A stretch of DNA of 64,000 nucleotides from Trypanosoma brucei gambiense DAL972 (taxonomy: Eukaryota; Euglenozoa; Kinetoplastea; Trypanosomatida; Trypanosomatidae): assembly GCF_000210295.1 (NCBI RefSeq), contig NC_026738.1, forward strand, positions 186,001-250,000, given 5' to 3'. The notes under the pieces are model-generated. The model was not told the DNA's origin, ran no database searches, and worked only from the letters and a program-made list of their open reading frames with translations. Position numbers and translations under genes: made by a program. Shown here one piece after another: positions 1 through 10,640 of this stretch. How positions within the stretch are numbered: the stretch's first letter is position 1; each line of letters begins with the position of its first letter.

Positions 1-928
1 GCGTCTCCTCATCAGTTTCAAGCAAGGTGTAGATTTTGTAAAGCACCACCAACTTTGTCTCGGCGACGTACACGGCGCGTTGTGCCTTCCTCAACTCCGT
101 CACAATCGCATGAGTTTTGGTCATTGCCCTTTTGTAATCGCCTAACCATCCTTCCCAAGCGGTACAGATATCCGGGCCGCTGTACTTGCTCTTATCTTCA
201 CATGGCGGCTTACCACTCTTTGCTTTTGGCTTATGTTTATCCCATTTATCCAACGCGAGCTTCATCTTCGTCCCAGTCACGTTTTGGTAAGGCGTACTCT
301 TTCTCAAACCATCGCAGTGAATGACATTCCTCGCACCATCGGAGTAATCTCTGCGCCGCCCGATAACATAACAATTGTGGCTATAAGGTGATAACTTCAG
401 CCCTCGCTTAATATCTCCACCGCAATGCCAGTTCAGAACCTTTAAGAGACCTGTGGCTTTATTATGGTCCTCAATTTCGTCTTCACCCAACGCCTGTGCC
501 GCCGCTCCCTTCGCTCCATCGATTGATCCTCTAATCTTTTCAGCGACCTCTTGCGCTGTCGCCTCTCCTTGGTCAATGTCTTTCTGAGCTGCCTCGCACT
601 GCTCGCGCAGCTTAGCCGCGACTGTGGCATACGAGTTGCTTTTTTCATCCAGTCGGGGTCCAATGTATTCAAGATAATAACTCACCCTCTTTTTATCATC
701 AGCCAACAATGCGGCCAGCCGGTCAGACTCTTCTACAAAATAATCAGCCGATTCTCCAGAAACTTTGGTGGAATAATCCGTCATCGCGCATAGGGCTCTC
801 CCGGCGGCCACGTCAAGTTTCCTTTCTGCTTTGTAATGCGATTTTCCATAGGATTCCTCATCAGCAAATCCACCTGAGTAACAGACAAGCAGCACGAAGC
901 CAAGCCCAAGCACAATAGTACGCGACAT
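1..928 (-). CDS. Invariant surface glycoprotein (ISG64/65-like), 3' part cut by window edge
   Basis: The reverse complement from the ATG at 928 is open for 309 codons to base 1, so the C-terminal part with the membrane anchor lies outside the window. The protein begins with a signal peptide (MSRTIVLGLG, then a hydrophobic run to about residue 18). A helical, charged, cysteine-containing ectodomain follows, with the family pattern LNWHCGGD, a later DGARNVIHC segment, and a CTAWEGW segment matching CTVWEGW and CTVSEGW in the two neighbouring genes. ISGs are abundant type I surface proteins of bloodstream trypanosomes with a membrane-distal helical bundle; ISG65 is known to bind complement C3. 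It is the first of three tandem minus-strand copies. Its first 53 coding bases and about 200 bases upstream are nearly identical to the copy at 5395-6600, while its ectodomain is closer to the copy at 2821-4086. Family assignment is by pattern; exact subfamily (64, 65 or related) is not certain. Confidence 0.8.
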   Translation of the reverse strand, partial: MSRTIVLGLGFVLLVCYSGGFADEESYGKSHYKAERKLDVAAGRALCAMTDYSTKVSGESADYFVEESDRLAALLADDKKRVSYYLEYIGPRLDEKSNSYATVAAKLREQCEAAQKDIDQGEATAQEVAEKIRGSIDGAKGAAAQALGEDEIEDHNKATGLLKVLNWHCGGDIKRGLKLSPYSHNCYVIGRRRDYSDGARNVIHCDGLRKSTPYQNVTGTKMKLALDKWDKHKPKAKSGKPPCEDKSKYSGPDICTAWEGWLGDYKRAMTKTHAIVTELRKAQRAVYVAETKLVVLYKIYTLLETDEET

Positions 929-1132
929 TTTCGTTTATAGTAACGTTGATGGTACCCAGAAAGTTAGTGCCAAAGCTCTGGTCAGCCGAAAAGCAAAAAA
1001 TAAAAGATAAAAAAGGGTAAAACGGAGGAAATCGAAGGCAACAAATACAACACATCACTTGGTTAAAGTTGGGGGGCACCACACACCACCTCACGAAGTG
1101 ACTTAACGCTTGGCACAAAACCCACCTTTGCT
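876..1132. repeat. Direct repeat copy A: ISG gene 5' end and leader
   Basis: This 257-base segment recurs at 6548-6804 at a constant offset of 5672, with three mismatches seen by eye. It contains the first 53 coding bases of the ISG gene, its 5' UTR, and the AG plus pyrimidine tract used as splice acceptor on the minus strand. Similarity ends abruptly inside the coding sequence just after the signal peptide and, upstream, just after the sequence cccacctttgct. The sharp edges suggest gene conversion or duplication rather than slow divergence. Confidence 0.9.
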
Positions 1133-2820
1133 TCCATTTAAGCGGGGGGGATTGAAAAAACTTACCGTAAACGCCGTTGAATGATGCCACAAACGGAAGC
1201 TTCATCATTGATGACGCGACTGCATATCCTCTTTATTCATTTTTAGACGTTGCGAGACAAGTTTCCCATTTCAACGACTTCCCATTGGCCGCATTTCCCA
1301 ACACACACACATACAGAAAACTTACGCAAGATATCGCGAAGAGAGGCGCCTGCAATCACACAAACATTTCAATTCACCTCATCAACCATACAGTGAGCGG
1401 AATTACCATCGGGGAACCTTTCGTTGGTTTAAAGATATGACACCGCCTTTTCACTGGGTTACTTCCACAACTACCTACACCAAGAGCATGCGCACAAATG
1501 TTTGTATGTTTTAACCTTCCTTAATTCGCTTTTGTACGAGACATTTTCATGTCCTCACTTAAAGCTATTTTCTCCCACAAAAAATATATGCATCATATAT
1601 GTATTTCTTTTCTTCAGGACAGGGAAACTTTTAAATATATAAATGAAGAAGTAACGTGTGAGCGGCAGGCAAACACACAAAAGAGGTGACGGGAAGGGGG
1701 AATCCACTTCCTATTATCACAATCTCGACCACAAAAATCTCTGAAGCGAATGAGGGAGGAAGGAAACTTAATGCCACGGCCATGTACATAAAATTTACCA
1801 TACGATTCAAGTGCTCAAATATTAAGATTTCCCCCTTCTTTATATTTTTTGTTTTATTTTTTTTCCCTTCCTTTCTTGTCTTTAATGCACTCACCTTTCT
1901 TATACTCTACCACCCTCTACCGCCACCAGGCATTTGGTGAGCAAACCAATGAACGGTTACATTCGGTGTAGCCGATCCGCTTTTGAGTTTCATAAGAGAT
2001 TAGAGAATGCCCAGTTGCAGCACAGGATGAGGTTGTTAAAATATTAACCGAAGTCGCTCTCTGCAATGCATGAGCGGACAAAACCAGAGCCAAACCAAAA
2101 CGAAAAAGAAAAAAAAAGGGGCGAAGTCGGAAGCGTATGGGACAGAAGTAATCAACCAGACACATCACAACAACTCTCCAACCCCTCCGAAAATAATGGG
2201 TAGGAAAAAATGAGACTAGTTAATTTATTATTATTATTTTTTAATTTTTGAGGAAAGAGAAGGAAAAAAACAAGAAGTTGTGGTGTTGACATTACTGTCT
2301 ACACTCATAACGGTATATGTGCAAATAGAAATGATCGGAAAATTTCCGAACTTGTGTCTTATTTTTTTTGTCATTTCAATGGTTTCCCTAAAATTTCCCG
2401 CACCTATTTATTACTTAGCTTTACCCTTCATTACACCTTTTGCTCTCCTAGCTATTTTGAACTCCCTCTCCCGCTTAAGTCACCTCTTTTCTTTCTTTCA
2501 AAAATACGATTGAACTACTCTTCTAAAATACCAAAAGCATGTTACTTTAAAATTTTTCTCAAACGAATTATGGTTTCATTACATTCATCCCTTTAGAAAA
2601 CAACAACACGTACACGCACACGTATGCTGCACGAAATGTATAAGACATGTGTTTATACCCTTTCCTCGATATGTTTCATCATGTGTGGCATTTTTTCGGC
2701 AGACGCGTATATAGACTCATCCCCATGCTGTTTTTTTCCTCCAATTTCCGTGTGTTTCAAAGTGCAAAGCGCGGTCACGGAGGGGAGAAAACGATTGGTA
2801 CGCACTTGAAAGCATGGCCT
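929..2820. other. Intergenic region between first and second ISG genes
   Basis: This holds the 5' UTR and splice acceptor of the first ISG gene and the presumed 3' UTR of the second one. The sequence is AT-rich with homopolymer runs (for example near 1845-1865 and 2105-2117). Short open frames exist in both directions but none shows family motifs or sustained codon bias, so no gene is called. Confidence 0.6.
978..1029 (-). promoter_or_regulatory. Putative trans-splice acceptor of the first ISG gene
   Basis: On the minus strand a T-rich tract (complement of about 988-1029) is followed by AG at 979-978 and then a 49-base 5' UTR to the ATG at 928. This is the standard trypanosome arrangement for spliced-leader addition. 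The same element is present at 6650-6701 in front of the third ISG gene. Confidence 0.55.
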
Positions 2821-4086
2821 TCAGATTACCTTGTCTCCCGGTAGCGTTCCAGCCATGCTTTCTGCATTGCTGGCATCGGCACATTTGCGCTTTATCACTA
2901 TTATCGTTACCGCCACGACAAGGATCAGCACAGCTCCAACAGGGATGAATATATACATCATCAACTTAGCGAAGTTAGCGGCCGCAAAATAATCGCGCGC
3001 CTCGTCCACATGTTCGCGTTCCGTCTCATTTACCTGGAAGTCTTCATCAAGAAGCGTGTATTGTGTGAGGTTGTTGCCCACACTCTTGTTCTTTAGACGC
3101 GATTTTTTCGTCTTATTGATGTTTTCTAATACTTCCGGAAGGGGCCCCACAGTCTCGGGGTTCCGAAGTGCTTCGAAGAGTTCGTACAGCACCCATAGTT
3201 GTGTCTCCCCGTCGTAACGAATTCTGTTGAGCTTCTTTATGTTGTTTCGAAGCTCTTCCATCTTTTCCATTGTCTCTTCGTAGCCGGTCACCCATCCTTC
3301 CCATACGGTGCAGGAGTGTGGAGAATGGTACTCACCATCTTTGCAGATATCCTCGCCCACCCTCTTTGGCCTTGCTTCAAACCACCTTGACAGGTAGCTC
3401 TCCATTTGTGTCACAGTGACATTTTCGTGAGGTATAGTCTCTCCATATTCATCTTTCCACTTTTTGCAGGATATGACATTCCTCTGACCCGCTGAGAAAT
3501 TCTTTCGGAATCCAATCACATCACAACTCTGACTTCCTGCGTGAACCTCCCCAATTCTGTCACCACCGCAGTGCCAGTTAAAAACTTTGAAGATACCATC
3601 GGCGTTGTCGTGGTCCTCAAGTTCGTTCTCATCACCGAGTGTCTTCGTTGCTGCATCCTTCACAATTCCAGACACCCTTCTGATCTTCGCCACTGTCTGA
3701 TCTACTTGGTCTCTGCTCTTTTTATTTGCGTGCGCTTTGGCCTCTTTACACAAACTGTCGATCTCGTTACTGTCACTCTCATTTATCTTTGCATCCTCCC
3801 TTCCGCTTTCCTTAAGGCTCCGCACCCGCTTAACATAGTAATTGATGGCGTCCATGTCCGTCTTGAGGCTTTCCCCCATCTTTTGGACTTCTTCGACGAG
3901 GTAGTCCGTGGTTTCCTCGGAAATGTTGGTGAGCACATCCCGCAACTTGCACAAAGCTATGGCACCTTCTTTGTCAAGTTTCCGGTCCGCTTTGTATCTG
4001 TCAATTTTGTAACTCTCTTCGGAGGCGGAGGCCACTGCTGAGAAAACAAGTAATATATGACCAATGCAAAGGGCGTTGTATGACAT
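2821..4086 (-). CDS. Invariant surface glycoprotein (ISG64/65-like), 421 aa
   Basis: Complete minus-strand gene: ATG at 4086, TGA at 2821-2823. Residues 1 to about 21 form a signal peptide. The ectodomain carries the ISG patterns FNWHCGGD and RNVISC and the CTVWEGW segment, with several N-glycosylation sequons (NIS, NES, NVT, NKT, NLT, NET). A single membrane segment lies near residues 375-398 (MMYIFIPVGAVLILVVAVT) and is followed by a short cytoplasmic tail of about 23 residues containing lysines. In ISG65, tail lysines are known ubiquitination sites driving endocytosis, so the same may apply here. Length and architecture match the 64/65 kDa ISGs rather than the longer ISG75. Its signal peptide and leader differ from those of its two neighbours, although its ectodomain resembles the partial first gene (LEDHDNADGIFKVFNWHCGG versus IEDHNKATGLLKVLNWHCGG). 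Confidence 0.85.
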   Translation of the reverse strand: MSYNALCIGHILLVFSAVASASEESYKIDRYKADRKLDKEGAIALCKLRDVLTNISEETTDYLVEEVQKMGESLKTDMDAINYYVKRVRSLKESGREDAKINESDSNEIDSLCKEAKAHANKKSRDQVDQTVAKIRRVSGIVKDAATKTLGDENELEDHDNADGIFKVFNWHCGGDRIGEVHAGSQSCDVIGFRKNFSAGQRNVISCKKWKDEYGETIPHENVTVTQMESYLSRWFEARPKRVGEDICKDGEYHSPHSCTVWEGWVTGYEETMEKMEELRNNIKKLNRIRYDGETQLWVLYELFEALRNPETVGPLPEVLENINKTKKSRLKNKSVGNNLTQYTLLDEDFQVNETEREHVDEARDYFAAANFAKLMMYIFIPVGAVLILVVAVTIIVIKRKCADASNAESMAGTLPGDKVI

Positions 4087-5394
4087 AGTGGCTTATATAT
4101 CAACGCCAAGGGATACTTCCTTTTTTGTTGAGCCGTTTACTATTAGAGCTTTGACCGACCAGACTAGTAAGGGGAACGGAGATTGGGGAGACGGAACGAA
4201 CGATGATTTTATAGCAGGAACCAACAACACGATAGTTGGGGGGTGAAGATGCAACGAGACGCACCAATTTCAACCATCACCGAGGGGGAATATTCCCCCG
4301 CTCTGTCCGTAACTTTAACAAAATGTGAGGGGCCGACTCAGCGTTTTTACCACTGTCTTCCTCTCAGGTTATACCCATACACATTATGAAAAGCATCAAC
4401 ATGCAACGGAATATACATCACCTCTAATGACGTTTGCGGAACAATGGGAGGATGTGAATATTCATACATGTGTGCTGCGCCCCCAGCTGCGAAACAGACC
4501 ACTTTTGTGTTCATTTTCCGATGAGTGTTGAGTCGTCTGCCTCTAATCTGTTGTCAGTTTCCGTACCGAAAAAAAGGTGTAACATAACGACATTTATGCC
4601 AGAAGCTAGAGGCTAAGCATAAAAAAGATGGAGGAGAAAAGGGTGTTGCGAAGAAATATTGCCTCCACAGCATGTCATAAGGAAAGAGGTGACGAGAGTA
4701 GGCGGGATGTAGCGGCGAGGCGCTTCCACATCCAGAGCTTGTTGCAGCTCGGTCGAATGAATCAGATCACTAGCAATTTTTTTTTCTAGACAAAGACGAA
4801 GCTTCCTTTCGCAGAGCACCGTGATTTAATTCTGAAAGGAATTTCCAGAAGAAACCGAAGGATAAAAAATATTCCTCCCCTCCGCTTTTAGATGGAAGCG
4901 CAGCTCCCGTTCTCTGTAGATCAGCAAGCAAAAATATTACCTTTATGTGGCCTCCCACTGGCCACTTGAATAAAGGTATACGTATAATGATGGTAGGCGC
5001 TGTTCAAAAAAAAAAAAAGCAAAACAAAAACAACACATAGAAAGGTAACGAAAAAGCAAAAAAAAAAAAGCAGAAAACGAGACGGAAATGCGAACTTAAG
5101 CGCAAATAGTGTGCCTTCCGAATACAGACTGCCCTCCTTCAATGAGAGGCAGCTGCACCAAAGTCTTTTTGCCCGTCGTTGCCAATAAGTAAGCAATAGT
5201 ATTGTAACATTGTCCGATACACACACAAAAAACAACCCTCCTCCTCTCGCTTATATAGATTATTCATTCTTTCACGCATTCTTTCTTGTTTTTCTGGATT
5301 CTTTTGGCTTCACTCACGTACTTCGCACGAGGCGGAAGGTCCCCTACATTAATTTTAATTCAACTTCCACCTATGTTTTGTCTCAACCATCCGT
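4087..5394. other. Intergenic region between second and third ISG genes
   Basis: Leader of the second ISG gene plus the presumed 3' UTR of the third. It contains A-runs at about 5008-5020 and 5060-5070, which are T-rich on the coding strand. No open frame with recognisable features was found. Confidence 0.6.
4164..4240 (-). promoter_or_regulatory. Putative trans-splice acceptor of the second ISG gene
   Basis: On the minus strand a pyrimidine-rich stretch (complement of about 4167-4240) ends in AG at 4165-4164, leaving a 77-base 5' UTR to the ATG at 4086. It is unrelated in sequence to the acceptor shared by the first and third ISG genes. Confidence 0.4.
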
Positions 5395-6600
5395 TTAAAA
5401 CGGGTCGATGTTTGTCGACGGCATTCCCTTGCCTTGGTGAACGCTACCGGAGGCCACATCTTCCTTCCTATCCTTTTTGCGGGCTCGGAAAATACAGAAC
5501 AGTACCACCCCGATCAACACAACAAGAAGAGGGATACCAACGTACATCAGCAACTCGGGTATCGTTAACGGAAATATAAAATGATCTCGTGCCCCGCTGA
5601 GCAAGTCATCATTGCTAAGGCACCTGGAGCTGTTTTCGCCCTCTTCCGGACAGTCGGTATCATTTCCTTCCAGCCTCGATTTGGCCTCCTGCAGAGCTTC
5701 ACCAGCTGTTTTGCCGTCCTTGAGCATTTTGTAGGCCAAATACACTGAGGTGAGCCTCTTTGCCCCTTCACGGGTCGCGTTTTCTATGTGATGTCCGTTC
5801 TCCTCGAGGGTACTTAAACTTACATTCAGTTCTTCATAGTTTTCTTTCCATCCTTCCGACACGGTGCAGGGGCTCGAGCTGTTTTCGCCGGCGGCTTCAC
5901 ACTTCAAATTACCACCCGCTTTCTTCGGTTTCTTGCTCTCCCACTCATCAAATGCTTTGTGTAGACGTGCTGAAGGCGATCCGCGGTGATGGGTATTGTC
6001 TGTGCCGCAGGAAATTGTATACTTTCCACCGTCAGATTCGTTATTGTATACATCAGTGTCGCAGTGTTGACTCGGTGCTTTGTTCTTACCTTGACTTTCT
6101 CCACAGTGCCGGTGCAGAACTCCGGAGAGTCCCTTGGAGTCGGTACCTTTCGCTTCTTCTCCCAATGTGGCTTTTGCTGCTTCCTTACTCCTTTTTGCGT
6201 CCTTTTCAATTTCGGTATATAGCTCTTTGGCATCCCGTAAGTCATCCCTCGTTTCATTTTCCGCCTCTTCGCAAAACTCCTTAAGTTCTTTTTTAGCGTC
6301 GTCATCCGAATCTGGATCGCCACGGCCAGAAAGTGAGATCACCTGACTGCCAAAATATCCTACCCGCTTCCGGTAGTCCTTGAGATGGGTCACATTGTCT
6401 TCAGCCTTCTTGACGAGGTTGTCTGCTCCTTCTGTTCCAATCTTTTGTACGGTTTCTTTCAGTGCACACAACGCATTGGCGCCGTCTCGGCTAAGCTTTC
6501 CGTCTGCTACGTGTTGCGCATCGCTGCTCGACTCCGCGAGTTTGCCAGAGTAACAGACAAGCAGCACGAAGCCGAGCCCAAGCACAATAGTACGCGACAT
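5395..6600 (-). CDS. Invariant surface glycoprotein (ISG64/65-like), 401 aa
   Basis: Complete minus-strand gene: ATG at 6600, TAA at 5395-5397. Signal peptide MSRTIVLGLGFVLLVCYSG, then a charged helical ectodomain with conserved cysteines (HRHCGES, HCDTDV, TISCGT, LKCEAAG) and CTVSEGW. A single membrane segment lies near residues 347-371 (ELLMYVGIPLLVVLIGVVLF). The basic cytoplasmic tail of about 30 residues (RARKKDRKED) ends in NIDPF and holds several lysines suitable for ubiquitin-driven uptake as known for ISG65. Its ectodomain is clearly diverged from the other two copies: the GGD after the HC motif is replaced and the central loop differs. Its 5' end is nearly identical to that of the first gene. 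It is the first gene transcribed leftward from the strand-switch region. Confidence 0.85.
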   Translation of the reverse strand: MSRTIVLGLGFVLLVCYSGKLAESSSDAQHVADGKLSRDGANALCALKETVQKIGTEGADNLVKKAEDNVTHLKDYRKRVGYFGSQVISLSGRGDPDSDDDAKKELKEFCEEAENETRDDLRDAKELYTEIEKDAKRSKEAAKATLGEEAKGTDSKGLSGVLHRHCGESQGKNKAPSQHCDTDVYNNESDGGKYTISCGTDNTHHRGSPSARLHKAFDEWESKKPKKAGGNLKCEAAGENSSSPCTVSEGWKENYEELNVSLSTLEENGHHIENATREGAKRLTSVYLAYKMLKDGKTAGEALQEAKSRLEGNDTDCPEEGENSSRCLSNDDLLSGARDHFIFPLTIPELLMYVGIPLLVVLIGVVLFCIFRARKKDRKEDVASGSVHQGKGMPSTNIDPF

Positions 6601-6804
6601 TTTCGTTTATAGTAACGTTGATGGTACCCAGAAAGTTAGTGCCAAAGCTCTGGTCAGCCGAAAAGCAAAAAATAAAAGATAAAAAAGGGTAAAACGGAGG
6701 AAATCGAAGGCAACAAATACAACACATCACTTGGTTAAAGTTGGGGGGCACCACACACCACCTCACGAAATGACTTAACGCTTGACACAAAACCCACCTT
6801 TGCT
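6548..6804. repeat. Direct repeat copy B: ISG gene 5' end and leader
   Basis: Partner of the repeat at 876-1132 (offset 5672). It covers the signal-peptide codons, the 5' UTR and the splice acceptor of the third ISG gene. The visible differences are an a/g change in the signal-peptide codons and two changes in the upstream part. Confidence 0.9.
6650..6701 (-). promoter_or_regulatory. Putative trans-splice acceptor of the third ISG gene
   Basis: On the minus strand a long T-rich tract (complement of about 6660-6701) is followed by AG at 6651-6650 and a 49-base 5' UTR to the ATG at 6600. Confidence 0.55.
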
Positions 6805-9800
6805 GCAGTCACCGGTGACAGACACACGCAATTTAACAAAGCGTAAACGAAACTCTCGTTTATGAGCACCCAGTCATAGAGCTACAGAAATAATTCCCCG
6901 GATGGCCCTATCTGGAGCGACTGCACATACATCATCATCTGTTGTTAACAGGAGACGCGGCTCAGAGCACACAGTTTTGCAGAGGAACATTTCCCGTTGA
7001 CGAAAAATGGCGGAAATATTGAAGCGTCATCACGATGAAGAAAGTAACGTGCCCTAGTAAACAACAATATGAATCCGCCGAACGCACGGGATGAATTATG
7101 TGCATGCGACGGCTAACGGTAAGCAGCTTTCACGGCATTTCATACCGTAGCAACACTCGACCCATAACTGAGTTGGGGATCTTCGGACGATTGTACACGC
7201 CTGTAAAATGTTTTCCATGCTCTTCGCTACATTTTTGAATATGTGGTAAAGAGGTGATGCAAACGTATTTTCAATGTCCCCAGTGGTGACTCATAACAAC
7301 TGGTGCCAGACACATGGTTGCAGCGTTTGCATGAAGTGGAGTGCTGAATTTTCCACAACACAGCGCGTTGCGAATGGAGTCCGTGGGTCGATCGTGTTTG
7401 CTACAGAAGGGGAAATGATAACACGGTAATCGATTCCGAAGTAGCAGACATACCCAAGGGCATGTGCAAAGGAGGTGTGTGGAAATAATGAGTACTCCCG
7501 TACAAGCTTCAGATTACGGGAGAAACGCTGTAACTTTATTTAACCATCCCCTCCTTCTCAGCTATCAAAAGAAGCAACTTAAGATATACATCCGCATGTT
7601 GACTAGACCATAAAAAGCATAACTTCGAAAGGCATAGTCGTATCCACAAATATTAAAATACCTCCAACTAACTGCATCACATTCGGAACAGTAGTAATAA
7701 GCTATGTAAGTGAACCCCCTCGGATCAGACGACATGACTAGTCCGTCGCACTCTTATTTGAGTCGACTTACCTTCTTTTCAGGGTTGCCATCTCTTTTTT
7801 TTTTTTTTGAAAAATACAAAATTAATGATGTAGTCATTAGCAACGACTCATGCTGCAGTTGGCTACCGAATACCAACATAAAAACACAAACGTCACCAAC
7901 AAAACGTTTGCGAAAGAAATGACACTTTTGAAGCTTCCATCGGCGAGTAGATGAAAGCAATATACATTATCTGTTCACTATCTTAATAGTAATAAATAAC
8001 GCTCACTCCTATCTCCACGTGATTAGCAACGCAACGCGACAATACTTCATTTGCTTCAGCAATTCATCCAGCAGAGACATGCCAGAAGAATTTCCCTTCC
8101 AGATATCACTGCATTTTACCACTGGTACTGAGGTGGGTTATCCACAACAAAATGTTCAATTTTGTTTTCTTTTGTTCACTTATTTCATCAGTCTGATATC
8201 AACAGCTTTACCAATCTTGTTTCTTTTCGAAAAGCCAAATATTCTTCCTTAATAATTACTCCAGTTTCTGTTGACGTCTGAACATTATAGTGGTCAGGGC
8301 TGCTCGGACATGCGATGCATTTTCAATCCGCGTTTAGCAGGGTTGGCATACCAAAGCACATTGGAACTAAGCGCCTCCAGGCCAATGAAACACAATACAC
8401 CTATATGTAATATCGAACGGAGACTAACGGCAAAACAAGCGACGAGGAGCAAAAATTCGCATTCAAAGATACAACCACAACTTACAAATATTTTATTTTT
8501 TGAAATGCATGTAGCGCGTAAGTCCGTGTACATCACTACCAATGCGTATGACGACTATTTTTTTTTGCTTTCCTTTTTGAGAAGTTTCGAAAGACCAAGA
8601 CAAGACAGAGGGTTTGCCAGTCATCGACGTCATCTCGGAATTCTTCAAAAGGGATCAAGAAGAACAAAATTTCCCCTTGAAGATGAAATTAAAACAAGTT
8701 ACATGACTCTAAACCACCCCCATTTACACAACTCCATCATACAACAGCAACCAAAACACTAAAACAGTGGATATCTGTGCACTGACAAAAAAAGAAGGGA
8801 GGTGCGAAGCCCAAAGAGAAAACAAACAACACCAGAGAAATTCAAGAGAAACTTGCAAGAATTTGAAGCGTAACATGAATTTAGTTTCTTTACATTTGAA
8901 CAAATAATTACTATCCCCGCTCCTGTGGTTAATGCATAACAAAGCAACTGAAATCCCAAAGTAATTTGGAAGAAAAATACATGAGAAAAAAAATTACAAA
9001 AAGTTGGGTTACAAACGAAAAGTTAAGTACAGCATAGAACACGTATTTTTGTCGTCAAAAAACAGAGTACTTTAGCGCGTAAAAGTATCACGATATCCAA
9101 AAAACAACAAAGCTGGGCAACGCCCCTCTCCAGGAAAACAATTCTACAGCTGATGCTAACACCGAAAAAAAAAAGAAAATCAAATGTCACACACACACAC
9201 ACAAAAAAAAATAATACGTGACGGGATCACAAGCGAGTTTCTCTGATCTCTTGCCGCACTTTTTTTCCGCCAATCTTTGATTCGGAAAAAAATCAGCAGC
9301 AATATCCCACATGATAACCATTCATTTCCAACGGAAGGTGAGAATACCCAACACTTTATTCGGTATTATTTTACAAACAAACATACTACCGACGAATAGT
9401 AAAAGGAATAGACAACTACAAGTGACTTCTGTCCGTTTCCTAGACAGCGACAACAGAGTAAACCAAGGAAAACGTGGAACAAAACACCGGATAAAAATAC
9501 ATTTAATTGCAGGAATATAATAATATTCATAGCAGTGGTAACAAAGCACATAACATATCTATTGTTTATTGTTCTAATCCAGTTATACAGTTATTTCACC
9601 ACAAGGACATGTTCAAGCGAATTATACGCTATCAGTTAACAGCATATATATTCGTTTACGGAATCTATCGAATATTATTTTCTACTTTCGCACAAATTCT
9701 TGAAGGGAAAATGCAAAAAAAAAATAGGAGAAAAAAGTACACATGAAACGATGTAACTTCGCTGTGAAATTTGCCAAGCACCAGCAACTTCTCCCTTAAA

Positions 9801-9929
9801 ATCAAGAAACTTAACAAATATAAAATGCCGGAAACGTACAATTCAGACATTTAACAAATCACCAAAGAGGACGAGACAGAAAAAGACAACAACAACACAC
9901 ACGCTAGCAAATAACAACGTTACGGCACT

Positions 9930-10640
9930 TCCTGCCAAGAAAAATCACGCGCAGTCTTTACAAACAGTGGGCCACACCAAACGAATGCAGGATCCTGAAC
10001 GGAGGGTGCAAAAGCATCCCACGAACATGGAGGACGCCGACGCACCCAAGCGGGCCGCGCCTCCGGGACCTCAACGCGGACACGTAAAGGTCCGAATCCA
10101 CGGAAACGAAGTTCCCATACAAAAGCGTGGGGTCGAAACACGCAACCGGGGAGTGGTAACAACCAGCAACCCGGTCCCCTCCACTGCAGCATAAAGCCGC
10201 CACACGCACGCGAAAGTGCGGCGGCCAGCGGTCCACGCCGGCTACTAGTCACTTCTGTGCTGTAGGCAACTCGCACCGCTGCCCGTGTGTGCGTGTGTGT
10301 GTGTGCGGCCGCACTGCTTTTATAACAGCGACTCAAAGGCGGAGCCGGGCGAACCACCCGCTGCCGCCTCCCGCTTTGACTCCGATTACTGCCTTTTCCA
10401 AGCCTCTGGAGGCGTTTCAGCCGCTCGCAGGCTGCTGGGGCACAGTCACTGGGAGGTCATAGCGCCCCGCGGCATGCCGCGCAGACGTCCCCGTCGGCAG
10501 CAGTGGCGCGCTAACGACACCAAGGGGCGGGATCATTACTTGGGGCTTACGCGCTCAAGTTCATCAATGCTCCTGGTGGCACCGTCCTCACCAACCCCGG
10601 GACAAACATATTGAAAACCCTGGAAAAAAAAAAGGAAAAA
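9930..10640 (+). mobile_element. GC-rich island with A-rich 3' end, candidate short retroposon (RIME-like)
   Basis: A roughly 700-base stretch is strikingly GC-rich inside an AT-rich intergenic region and ends on the plus strand in an A-rich tract (10624-10640). This is the shape of a short non-LTR retroposon such as the T. brucei RIME element, which is about 0.5 kb. An imperfect 14-base duplication (12 matches) starts with tcacttct both at 10249 and directly after the A-tract at 10641; it could be a decayed target-site duplication or chance. I cannot confirm the RIME sequence itself from memory. A CpG-rich regulatory island of the strand-switch region is the alternative. Confidence 0.3.

Noticed and set aside
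861..1208. Minus-strand frame overlapping the first ISG start, repeated at 6491-6790
   Set aside because: It is the same shadow frame in both copies of the duplicated ISG leader; the ISG frame itself is the coding one.
3541..4041. 166-codon plus-strand frame
   Set aside because: Antisense of the second ISG gene.
9920..10357. 145-codon minus-strand frame in the GC-rich island
   Set aside because: It starts at GTG, is Pro/Arg-rich as expected from GC-rich DNA, and runs opposite to the A-tract orientation; not enough to call a gene.
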